Assembly (NCBI GenBank): GCA_905234475.1 | Contig: CAJOHX010000013.1 | Location: forward strand, 1 to 58,948 | DNA from: an uncultured Bacteroidales bacterium | GTDB lineage: Bacteria > Bacteroidota > Bacteroidia > Bacteroidales > UBA932 | Direction: 5' to 3' | DNA: 58,948 nucleotides | In this document: piece after piece, positions 7,511-14,559 of the stretch | Layout of the letters: every line of letters starts with the position of its first letter | Numbering within the stretch: position 1 is the first letter of the stretch | The notes under the pieces: generated by a model | The model's input: the letters and a program-made list of their open reading frames with translations, nothing else | Databases searched by the model: none | Told to the model about the DNA's origin: nothing | Translations under genes and position numbers: made by a program

Positions 7511-10258
7511 CTAGAATAGCGTCGGCTCCTCGAAGAGGCCGCCGGGGATGTCCGGGATGTCGTCGAGGTTGGTAGGGGAAGGGGATTCCGGCTCTACGGC
7601 CGGAATGACGATGGGTTCGGCCGGAATGACGTCAGGGGCACTCGGGATGTCCGGCTCGTCCGGTTCGTCGGGCTCCTCCGGCTCGGGCTCGTCGACGATC
7701 AGCGGCTCCACAAACCGGACGCTCTTGACCTCGCCGCGCTCGGCGCACTTCTTGCCCTTGGCGGCGATGCCCTTCTTGGCGATCCATGTCTCGGCCTCGA
7801 CGGCCTCGGGCTCCTTGTCCGGGAGCTTCCAGCGGATCTCGTAGCGCGGATGCTTGTCGCCGCTGAGCTCGACCAGGTAGGACTTGGGGGCGTCGGAGAT
7901 GAAGCTGACCGGGGTGTTGTCGCTGAGCGTGAAGGAGAAGCGCTTGACGTAGAAGCTCTTGACCGCGCCGTCCCAGTAGAGGGCGGTGAAGGTCTTCTCC
8001 GGGTCGAACTTCTCGATCAGCAGCACGTCGCCCTGGTACTTGTTGACCAGCTCGAAGGAGGTGGTGTAGAAGGTGCCGCCCCGGAACACCGCCAGCACCT
8101 TGTCGTCGTCCTTGAACTGGCCCAGATACAGGCCGTGGCCGTCTTCGTTGAGCTTCTGGATGTCGGTGTCGTACCAGATGTCCTTGCCGGTGATCGTGCT
8201 GACGCCCTTGCTCCGGAGGGTGATGTTGCGGATGGCGTTCTTGCTCACCAGGTTGCCCCGGGCGGTCTTGCTCTTGATGGCCAGCGTGGAGAAATCGTAT
8301 TCGAAGCTGGTCTTCTTGAGCTTCGGCTTGGGGCGGAGCGACACGCGCACGGTCTCGGCCTCGCCGTTGTGGTTGGCCGTGAACCAGACGATCTGGGAGC
8401 CGGCCTTGCCGGTGGTGATGTCGTATTCCTTGTCGCGCGTCACGGACGTGACGGCGAAGCGCTTGGCGTAGTAGATGGAGCTCTTGCCCTCGCGGTAGAT
8501 GACGTTGTAGATGGTGCGCTCGTCGCCGCGGTTGAACAGGCCCACGTACAGCAGGTCCTTGCCGAAGAAGGCCTTGTCCTCGACCTTGGTGATGCGGTAT
8601 TTGCCGTCCTTGGCTATGACGATGATCTCGGAGAGGTCGGAGCAGTCGCTGATGAACTCGCCGCCGTCGTCGCGCTTGAGGCCGATGCCCACGAAGCCCT
8701 CGGCGAGGTTGGCGTACAGCTTGGCGTTGTTGTTGATCACTTTGGTGGCCGCGATGATCTCGAAGCCCGTGAGCTCGGTGCGGCGCGGGAAGGCCTTGCC
8801 GTACTTCTTCTTGATGGACTTGAACCAGTCGATGGTGTAGCGGTCGATGTGCTCGATGTTGTCGCGCACGGTGGCCATCTGGTCCTCCAGGGCGAGGATC
8901 TTCTCGTCGATTGCCTTGGTGTCGAACTTGGAGATCTTGCGCACCGGCTTCTCCACGAGCTTGAGGATGTCGTCGAGGACGATCTCCCGGCGGAAGAGGT
9001 CCTGGTACATCTTCATCTGCGTAAAGATGTCCTGGATCTGGGTGTCCCAGTCCTGCTGGTCCTGCTCGAGGACCTTGTAGATGCGGTTCTCGAAGAAGAT
9101 GCGCTCCAGGGAGCTGTAGTGCCAGTCGGCCTCGAGCTCGTCGAGCTTGATCTGAAGCTCCTGCAGCAGCAGGTCGCGGGTGTGGAAGGTGCCGTACTCG
9201 AGGATGTCGTGGACCGTGAGGAACTGCGGCTTGTTGTCCTTGATCACGCAGGCGTTGGGCGCGATGTTGATTTCGCAGTCGGTGAAGGCGTACAGCGCGT
9301 CGATCGTCTTGTCAGGGGAGACGTCGTTGGGCAGGTGGATGAGGATGTCCACCTTGTCGGTGGTCATGTCCTCGATCTTCTTGATCTTGATCTTGCCCTT
9401 GTCCTTGGCGCGGAGCACGGAGTCGATGATGTCCTTGGTGTATTTGCCGTAGGGGATCTCCGTGATGGCGATCGTGTTCTTGTCGATCTTCTCGATGCGG
9501 GCGCGCACCTTGACGCTGCCGCCGCGCCGGCCCTTCATGTATTTGCTGCAGTCGGCGAAGCCGCCGGTCGGGAAGTCCGGATAGATCTCGTAGGGCTGCC
9601 CCTCGAGGATGGCCACGGAGGCGTCGAGGAGTTCGTTGAAGTTGTGCGGAAGAATCTTGGAGGCGAGGCCCACGCCGATGCCCTCCGTGCCCTGCGCGAG
9701 CAGGAGCGGGAAGCGGACCGGGAGCTCGGTGGGCTCCTGGTTGCGCCCGTCGTAGGAGTTCATCCAGTGGGTCACCTTCGGGTCGAACACCACCTCCTTG
9801 GCGAACTTGCTGAGGCGGGCCTCGATGTATCGCGGGGCGGCGTTGGAGTCGCCCGTGAGGATGTTGCCCCAGTTACCCTGGCAGTCGATCGTGAGGCCTT
9901 TCTGGCCCAGCTGGACGAGGGCGCCGAGGATGGACTGGTCGCCGTGGGGGTGGTACTGCATCGCCTGGCCCACGATGTTGGCGACCTTGGTGTAGGCGCC
10001 GTCGTCCATGCGGTACATGGCGTGCAGGACCCGCCGCTGCACGGGCTTCAGTCCGTCCACGATGTGGGGGACGGCCCGGTGCAGGATCACGTAGGAGGCG
10101 TAGTCCAGGTACCAGTCCTTGAACATCCCGGAGAGCTTGAACTTGCGGGCGTCCGCCTCCAGCATCTTGTCGAACCGGCCCGAGGCTTCTCCTTCCTCGT
10201 CGATGACCTTGTCCTCTTCCTCGATTTCTTCAGGTGTGATGATATTCTCTTCTTCCAT
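7511..10258 (-). CDS. parC: DNA topoisomerase IV subunit A
   Basis: 915 residues from the ATG at 10258; an upstream TTG at 10264 is less likely. Subunit A cuts and rejoins the DNA gate for decatenation. The catalytic tyrosine is in AAPRYIEARL, and the N-terminal winged helix shows YASYVILHRAVPHIVDGLKP and HPHGDQS. The sequence is closer to the Bacteroidota ParC form (LVQLGQKGLTIDCQGNWGNI) than to GyrA, and it lacks a GyrA box. The C-terminus (about residues 840-915) is an acidic proline-rich tail with EPEEPDEPDEPDIP. Part of that tail, residues about 876-892, is encoded by a palindromic repeat (7585-7631). It follows era by 9 bases and probably ends the operon. Confidence 0.92.
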   Translation of the reverse strand: MEEENIITPEEIEEEDKVIDEEGEASGRFDKMLEADARKFKLSGMFKDWYLDYASYVILHRAVPHIVDGLKPVQRRVLHAMYRMDDGAYTKVANIVGQAMQYHPHGDQSILGALVQLGQKGLTIDCQGNWGNILTGDSNAAPRYIEARLSKFAKEVVFDPKVTHWMNSYDGRNQEPTELPVRFPLLLAQGTEGIGVGLASKILPHNFNELLDASVAILEGQPYEIYPDFPTGGFADCSKYMKGRRGGSVKVRARIEKIDKNTIAITEIPYGKYTKDIIDSVLRAKDKGKIKIKKIEDMTTDKVDILIHLPNDVSPDKTIDALYAFTDCEINIAPNACVIKDNKPQFLTVHDILEYGTFHTRDLLLQELQIKLDELEADWHYSSLERIFFENRIYKVLEQDQQDWDTQIQDIFTQMKMYQDLFRREIVLDDILKLVEKPVRKISKFDTKAIDEKILALEDQMATVRDNIEHIDRYTIDWFKSIKKKYGKAFPRRTELTGFEIIAATKVINNNAKLYANLAEGFVGIGLKRDDGGEFISDCSDLSEIIVIAKDGKYRITKVEDKAFFGKDLLYVGLFNRGDERTIYNVIYREGKSSIYYAKRFAVTSVTRDKEYDITTGKAGSQIVWFTANHNGEAETVRVSLRPKPKLKKTSFEYDFSTLAIKSKTARGNLVSKNAIRNITLRSKGVSTITGKDIWYDTDIQKLNEDGHGLYLGQFKDDDKVLAVFRGGTFYTTSFELVNKYQGDVLLIEKFDPEKTFTALYWDGAVKSFYVKRFSFTLSDNTPVSFISDAPKSYLVELSGDKHPRYEIRWKLPDKEPEAVEAETWIAKKGIAAKGKKCAERGEVKSVRFVEPLIVDEPEPEEPDEPDEPDIPSAPDVIPAEPIVIPAVEPESPSPTNLDDIPDIPGGLFEEPTLF
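7585..7631. repeat. Palindromic repeat coding part of the ParC tail
   Basis: A perfect 8-bp inverted repeat ATTCCGGC/GCCGGAAT at 7585-7592 and 7599-7606 is followed by a second half-site, so that the 13-base unit GGCCGGAATGACG occurs at 7598-7610 and 7619-7631. The spacing of 21 bases keeps the parC frame and encodes the repeated VIPA. The half-site GGAATGACG resembles those at 41169-41230 and the CGTCATTC end of the element in truA (23406-23464). Confidence 0.6.
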
Positions 10259-10267
10259 AATCAAGTC

Positions 10268-11149
10268 CTAATCTTCGTATCCGAATTTGCGAAGTTCCCG
10301 TTTGCTCTCGCGCCAGTCGGGGTCCACCTTGACGTAGATCTGCAGGAAGACCTTCTTCTGGAAGAAGTCCTCCATGTCGATGCGCGCCTGGGTGCCCACT
10401 TTCTTGAGCGCCGCGCCCTGCCGGCCGATGACGATGCCTTTCTGCGACTCGCGCATCACGTAGATGACCGCGCCGATGTCGTAGCGCTCCGCGCCCTCCT
10501 TGAAGGATTCGATCCCCACTTCGCAGCAGTAGGGGATCTCCTCCTTGTAGTTGAGCAGGATCTTCTCGCGGATGATTTCCGACGCGAAGAAGCGGAGGTT
10601 GCGGTCCGTGAAGGCGTCCTTGTCGAACCACGGCGGGCATTCGGGCAGCCGTGCGACGACGGCTTCCAGGATGCTGTCGAGGTTGAAGCGCTCCTGCGCC
10701 GAGGCCGGGATGACCGTGGCGGCGGGGAGCTTCTCCTGCCAGTATTTGAGCAGCTCGACCACGCGCGGCTGGTCGCTGATGTCAATCTTGTTGACCACCA
10801 CGATGACCGGGCAGGTGAGGCGGGCGAGCTTCTCGACGTAGTCGGCGTTCTTGTCCGGCTTCTCGACCGTGTCGGTGACGTAGAGGACGATGTCGGCGTC
10901 GCCGATGGCCCCGTCCACGAAGTTCATCATGTTCTCCTGCAGGCGGTAGCTGGGCTTGAGGATGCCCGGCGTGTCGGAATACACGATCTGCCAGTCCTCG
11001 CCGTTGACGATGCCCATGATGCGGTGGCGCGTGGTCTGCGCCTTCGCGGTCACGATGGAGAGTTTCTCTCCCACGAGCGCGTTCATCAGCGTGGACTTCC
11101 CGACGTTGGGGTTGCCGATGATGCAAACGAATCCGGAACGGTGTGCCAT
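10268..11149 (-). CDS. era: GTPase Era
   Basis: 293 residues, normal length. Era is a GTPase that binds the 3' end of 16S rRNA during 30S maturation. G1 is GNPNVGKST, G3 is SDTPG, G4 is VNKID and G5 is IPASAQ. The C-terminal KH domain shows GIVIGRQGAALKKVGTQAR. The stop is 9 bases before the parC ATG and the start is 1 base after the rluB-like stop, so the three genes form one minus-strand operon. Confidence 0.95.
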   Translation of the reverse strand: MAHRSGFVCIIGNPNVGKSTLMNALVGEKLSIVTAKAQTTRHRIMGIVNGEDWQIVYSDTPGILKPSYRLQENMMNFVDGAIGDADIVLYVTDTVEKPDKNADYVEKLARLTCPVIVVVNKIDISDQPRVVELLKYWQEKLPAATVIPASAQERFNLDSILEAVVARLPECPPWFDKDAFTDRNLRFFASEIIREKILLNYKEEIPYCCEVGIESFKEGAERYDIGAVIYVMRESQKGIVIGRQGAALKKVGTQARIDMEDFFQKKVFLQIYVKVDPDWRESKRELRKFGYED

Positions 11150-11150
11150 G

Positions 11151-12428
11151 CTATACGTAAGCCCCCATCTTCAGAATGTTGGCCTCTCCCTCGGTGAGGT
11201 AGCGCCATTCGCCCTTCTTGAGGCCCTTCTTGGTCAGGCCCGCGAAATACACGCGGTCGAGCGCCTTGACGTTGTAGCCCAGGCTCTCGAAGATGCGGCG
11301 CACGATGCGGTTCTTGCCGGAGTGGATCTCGATGCCGAGCTTGCGCTTGTCCTTCTCGTCGATGTATTCGAGCTCGTCGGCCTTGACTTCGCCGTCGGTC
11401 AGCATGACCCCGGTCATGATCTTGTCGTAGTCCTCCTGGGAGAGGGGACGGTCCAGGGCGACCTGGTAGATCTTCTTCTTGTCGTAGGCGGGGTGCGTGA
11501 GGCGCTCGGCGATCTCGCCGTCGTTGGTCAGCATCAGCACGCCGGTGGTGTTCTTGTCCAGGCGGCCCACCGGATACACGCGGGTGGGGCAGTTCTTGAC
11601 CAGGTCGATGACCGTCTTCTCGGCGTGGGGGTCGCTGGCCGTGGTGACGTAGCCCTTGGGCTTGTTCATCACGATGTAGACCTTCTCCTCGCCCTTGAGG
11701 CGCTCGCCGTTGAAGCGGATGTCGTCCGTGAAAATGTTGACCTTGGAACCGAGCTCGGTCACCACCTCGCCGTTGACGGTCACCACGCCGGCCTGGATGA
11801 GGGTGTCGGCCTCGCGGCGCGAACACACGCCCGAGTTGGCGATGAACTTGTTGAGGCGGACGGTGTCCTGGATCGGGGAAGGATACGGCACTTCGCTGCT
11901 CTCGTTCCCGTTGACGACGGGGCGGCGGCTGATCATGCGGTTGATGCCTTCCGTGGATTCACGCGTGAAATTCGGCTTGCGGCCGGGCTTCTTGCCGCCT
12001 TTCGGCTTGCCCTGGCCCTGCGGCTTGTGAGCGCCGGCGCCATACTGGCGCGGCTTGCGGCTGTCGCCGTAGCTGCGGTTCTCTCCGTAGCTGCGGCCCT
12101 CGCCTTGGCTGCGGCTCTCGCCGTAAGGGCGCTGCTGGCGGCCTTCGCCGTAGGAGCGCTTCTCGCCATAGCTGCGGCGTTCGCCGGAATCCTGGCGGCC
12201 GCTGGCGTAGCGGTTCTCACCGTAAGGGCGCTGCGGACGGCCTTCGCCGGAGGCATAGCGGTTTTCGCCGTAAGGGCGTTGCGGACGGCCTTCGCCGTAA
12301 TTGCTGTGATGCTCGCCGGATGCGCTCCTGTGCGCACCGGGCGTGTACTCTACTTTTTCGGAACGGGGACGTTCCCCGGAGTTTTTCCTTGGTCTAAGTT
12401 TACGACCTTCTTTGGTAAACTGGTCCAT
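11151..12428 (-). CDS. RluB/RsuA family 23S rRNA pseudouridine synthase with repeat-rich N-terminal extension
   Basis: 425 residues. Residues about 190-425 are the enzyme: an S4 RNA-binding domain (RLNKFIANSGVCSRREAD) and the catalytic domain with the active aspartate in YPVGRLDKNTTGVLMLTNDG. It converts a uridine of 23S rRNA to pseudouridine; the precise site is inferred only from the family. Residues 1-185 are a basic, low-complexity extension made of imperfect repeats of the type GEGRPQRPYGENRYAS and RSYGE, followed by a Lys/Gly-rich stretch. Such RG/Y-rich arms are common in Bacteroidota RluB and are likely to be disordered RNA contacts. It is followed by era and preceded by the TonB genes. 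Confidence 0.88.
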   Translation of the reverse strand: MDQFTKEGRKLRPRKNSGERPRSEKVEYTPGAHRSASGEHHSNYGEGRPQRPYGENRYASGEGRPQRPYGENRYASGRQDSGERRSYGEKRSYGEGRQQRPYGESRSQGEGRSYGENRSYGDSRKPRQYGAGAHKPQGQGKPKGGKKPGRKPNFTRESTEGINRMISRRPVVNGNESSEVPYPSPIQDTVRLNKFIANSGVCSRREADTLIQAGVVTVNGEVVTELGSKVNIFTDDIRFNGERLKGEEKVYIVMNKPKGYVTTASDPHAEKTVIDLVKNCPTRVYPVGRLDKNTTGVLMLTNDGEIAERLTHPAYDKKKIYQVALDRPLSQEDYDKIMTGVMLTDGEVKADELEYIDEKDKRKLGIEIHSGKNRIVRRIFESLGYNVKALDRVYFAGLTKKGLKKGEWRYLTEGEANILKMGAYV

Positions 12429-12433
12429 TGCTT

Positions 12434-13219
12434 TTACTTGAGATTAAAATAATAAGTGATTGTCCCCTGCTGCATTGCAGGGGCGTCCGCACTCATGTTG
12501 AAGTGCGTCTCCATCGCGGCATTGCGGGCCGCGGCATGGAGGGTCTTGTCCAATACGGTGGTACCGTCGCCTCCCGGCACGGCCTTCGCTACGTTGCCGT
12601 AGTTGTCCACCCAGATGTCCACTACTACTATACCGCTTTCCTGCACGTTGTAGACGGGTCGCGGGATGTTGCCCACGGTGTTGCGTCCCTGCACGTGCGC
12701 GTTCGGCTTGCCGTCCGTGCGTCCGCTCTCCGTGTTGCCGCGGGCCTGGCCTGCCTTGAAGGCATTGTCCGGCTCGGCGGCATCGTGGGGCGTGGTTACG
12801 GCCGTGTCTTTGCGGGCCATGCCCGGGAACGTGGCGCGGGGGTCGAGCTTAGGCTCCTGCTCCTCCTGCGGCGGCGTCGGGACGTCGACATCGCCGACGG
12901 GGTCCGGCGCCGTCTGCGGAGTCAGGTTCTCCAGCTCCGCCTGGATGGGCGAATCGCTCTGCTGCGCCAGCTCCACGGGACGGTCCAGGTCGACCTCCGT
13001 GGCAAGCGGTTCCCGACCCTGGGCCTGCTGCACAACCGGCTCCGACATCTCGTCGAAATCGATCAGCATGCTCTGCTCCTGGGGCGGGGGATAGATGTAC
13101 TTCAGACCGGAAAATGAGACGATGGCGAGGGCGCAAAGGTGGGCGGCCGCCGACATCACGATGCCGGTGACCTTGGCGATGCGCTCGCGCTTCTGTCTGA
13201 TTATCTGGTCGTTCCGCAT
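12434..13219 (-). CDS. TonB-family energy transducer
   Basis: 261 residues: a short cytoplasmic N-terminus, one membrane anchor at about residues 17-40 (VTGIVMSAAAHLCALAIVSF), a long Pro/Glu/Gln-rich periplasmic spacer, and a C-terminal TonB domain ending in QQGTITYYFNLK. It couples the inner-membrane proton gradient to outer-membrane receptors. The gene order exbB-exbD-tonB on the minus strand, with gaps of 3 and 5 bases, shows an operon. It is the only TonB-type gene in the window, so it is a natural partner for the receptors at 1-165, 47563-50214 and 53948-56565, although another copy elsewhere cannot be excluded. Confidence 0.85.
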   Translation of the reverse strand: MRNDQIIRQKRERIAKVTGIVMSAAAHLCALAIVSFSGLKYIYPPPQEQSMLIDFDEMSEPVVQQAQGREPLATEVDLDRPVELAQQSDSPIQAELENLTPQTAPDPVGDVDVPTPPQEEQEPKLDPRATFPGMARKDTAVTTPHDAAEPDNAFKAGQARGNTESGRTDGKPNAHVQGRNTVGNIPRPVYNVQESGIVVVDIWVDNYGNVAKAVPGGDGTTVLDKTLHAAARNAAMETHFNMSADAPAMQQGTITYYFNLK

Positions 13220-13224
13220 AAAAC

Positions 13225-13635
13225 TTATTCTGGCTGTGTGGCCAGGATGACTTTGTAATGATTACGCTTGGCGATGTTCATGACCTGCACGACCTCGCCG
13301 ATGGGCACGCTCTCGTCGGAGTAGATCGAGAAGGTGGGGTCCTCCTCGCTCTGCAGCAGCCCCACGAGCTCGTCTTCCACCTGGGAGAACGCCACGGGGT
13401 CCTGCGCCCCGTTGATGTGGTAGGTGTAGCGGTCCCCGCCCCAGTCCTTGATGGAGACGCTCACCGTGGCTTTGGCGCCCACCTGGCCGGTGCTCTTGGG
13501 GAGCAGGAGCTTGAGGGCGTTGGGATTGACCAGGGTGGAGGTCACCAGGAAGAAGATGAGCAGCAGGAACACGATGTCCGTCATGGAGGACATCGCGATG
13601 TTGGGATCCGCCTTGGTGATACGCTTCAGGGCCAT
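13225..13635 (-). CDS. exbD: ExbD/TolR-type biopolymer transport protein
   Basis: 136 residues. One N-terminal membrane helix carries the conserved proton-channel aspartate in SMTDIVFLLLIFFLVTSTL, followed by a periplasmic domain. It works with the ExbB-like protein to form the proton-driven motor. The stop is 5 bases before the tonB-like start and the start is 3 bases after the exbB stop. TolR would look similar, but the neighbouring TonB domain protein favours ExbD. Confidence 0.88.
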   Translation of the reverse strand: MALKRITKADPNIAMSSMTDIVFLLLIFFLVTSTLVNPNALKLLLPKSTGQVGAKATVSVSIKDWGGDRYTYHINGAQDPVAFSQVEDELVGLLQSEEDPTFSIYSDESVPIGEVVQVMNIAKRNHYKVILATQPE

Positions 13636-13638
13636 CGT

Positions 13639-14337
13639 CTATTCGGCTTTAGGGGTCGTGTCGGGCGTGTCGCCGAGCATTTCGAGGAACTTGATGGTGG
13701 CGTTCTCCATGCTGTACACCAGCTCGGAGATGCGGGCCGTCAGGAAATTGTAGCCGAAGTAGGCCAGGATACCGACGATCAGACCGCCGACCGTGGTGAT
13801 CATGGCGGTGTAGATGCCGCTGGACAGGAGGGTGATGTCGATGTTGTTGCCGGCGTTGGACATGTTGAAGAACGCCTGCACCATACCGATCACCGTGCCC
13901 AGGAATCCGATCATCGGGGCGCCGCCGGCGATGGTCGCCAGGTACGGGAGGCCCTTTTCCAGGCGGGCCACCTCGACGTTGCCGACATTCTCGATGGCGG
14001 CCTGGATGTCCGTGGCGGGCTTGCCGATGCGGACGATGCCGGCCTCGACCATCCGCGCCACCGGCGCGTCGTACATGCCGCAGAGCGTCCGGGCGGACTT
14101 GATCTTGCCGTCGTGGATGTAGTCGCGGATGTTCGCCATGAAGTCCTTGTCGATCTTGCCGGCCTGGCGGATGATCCACCACTTCTTGCCGAAGATGTAG
14201 ATGGCAATGATCGAGAGGGCGAGGAGAACCCACATGAGCCAGCCGCCCTTCGCGGCCATTTCGATCAGGGAATAGGACATCTCCTGCTGCACGGGCACAG
14301 CCTGCGTGATGTCGGTCTGGAGGAGGGTAAAGAGCAT
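13639..14337 (-). CDS. exbB: ExbB/TolQ/MotA-type proton channel protein
   Basis: 232 residues from ATG 14337 (MLFTLLQTD). A TTG 33 bases upstream is in frame but less likely. Three membrane segments are seen: near residues 30-48 (GWLMWVLLALSIIAIYIF), about 130-155 with the signature FLGTVIGMVQAFFNMS, and about 165-195 (TAMITTVGGLIVGILAYFGY). It is the first gene of the exbB-exbD-tonB operon. A -7 box lies about 60 bases upstream. Confidence 0.9.
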   Translation of the reverse strand: MLFTLLQTDITQAVPVQQEMSYSLIEMAAKGGWLMWVLLALSIIAIYIFGKKWWIIRQAGKIDKDFMANIRDYIHDGKIKSARTLCGMYDAPVARMVEAGIVRIGKPATDIQAAIENVGNVEVARLEKGLPYLATIAGGAPMIGFLGTVIGMVQAFFNMSNAGNNIDITLLSSGIYTAMITTVGGLIVGILAYFGYNFLTARISELVYSMENATIKFLEMLGDTPDTTPKAE

Positions 14338-14398
14338 ATTCAGGTACTTTTGATAACCAACAATTTGCAAAAAATCTGCCCATTAAGGCATAATCGTA

Positions 14399-14406
14399 CA
14401 AAAGTA
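14399..14406 (-). promoter_or_regulatory. -7 box for the exbB-exbD-tonB operon
   Basis: TACTTTTG on the minus strand matches TAnnTTTG and would give a leader of about 55 bases before ATG 14337. The box is inside a small palindrome (GTAC-TTTT-GTAC), and CAAAAGTAC is repeated just before the start codon, so an operator is possible. The genes further downstream may depend on the same promoter. Confidence 0.5.
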
Positions 14407-14452
14407 CGATTTTTTTGGGACTTCTGCAATTATTTGGCTCTCAGCCCTGAAT

Positions 14453-14559
14453 TTAGACCACTTCCAGATCGGAGTCAATCGGAGCGGAGCGACGCAGGGG
14501 GTCTGGGGGATCCGGCCCCCAGTCATAGGGAACCGGCTGGTGGACGTCAGATGACCTCC
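14453..14559. repeat. Palindrome-rich segment and second copy of the BatE C-terminus
   Basis: This covers most of the 140-base gap between exbB and the batD-batE gene. A 7-bp hairpin CTGGGGG/CCCCCAG lies at 14503-14522, a perfect TGACCT-GG-AGGTCA palindrome overlaps the stop of the gene, and GGCTGGT/ACCAGCC arms flank it. On the minus strand, 14453-14478 can be read as DSDLEVV followed by a stop. This matches the present C-terminus SSDLEVI (stop at 14547), so the old gene end seems to persist beyond an inserted or duplicated segment. Confidence 0.5.

Noticed and set aside
7850..11197. 1115-residue ORF on the plus strand opposite parC and era
   Set aside because: It is antisense to two conserved genes, is dominated by Val/Leu/Asp/Glu from reversed codons and has no start signal or family motif.
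12060..12310. CRISPR array in the repeated DNA of the rluB-like gene
   Set aside because: The repeats are in a reading frame, vary in length and code for a repeated protein arm; there are no unique spacers or cas genes.
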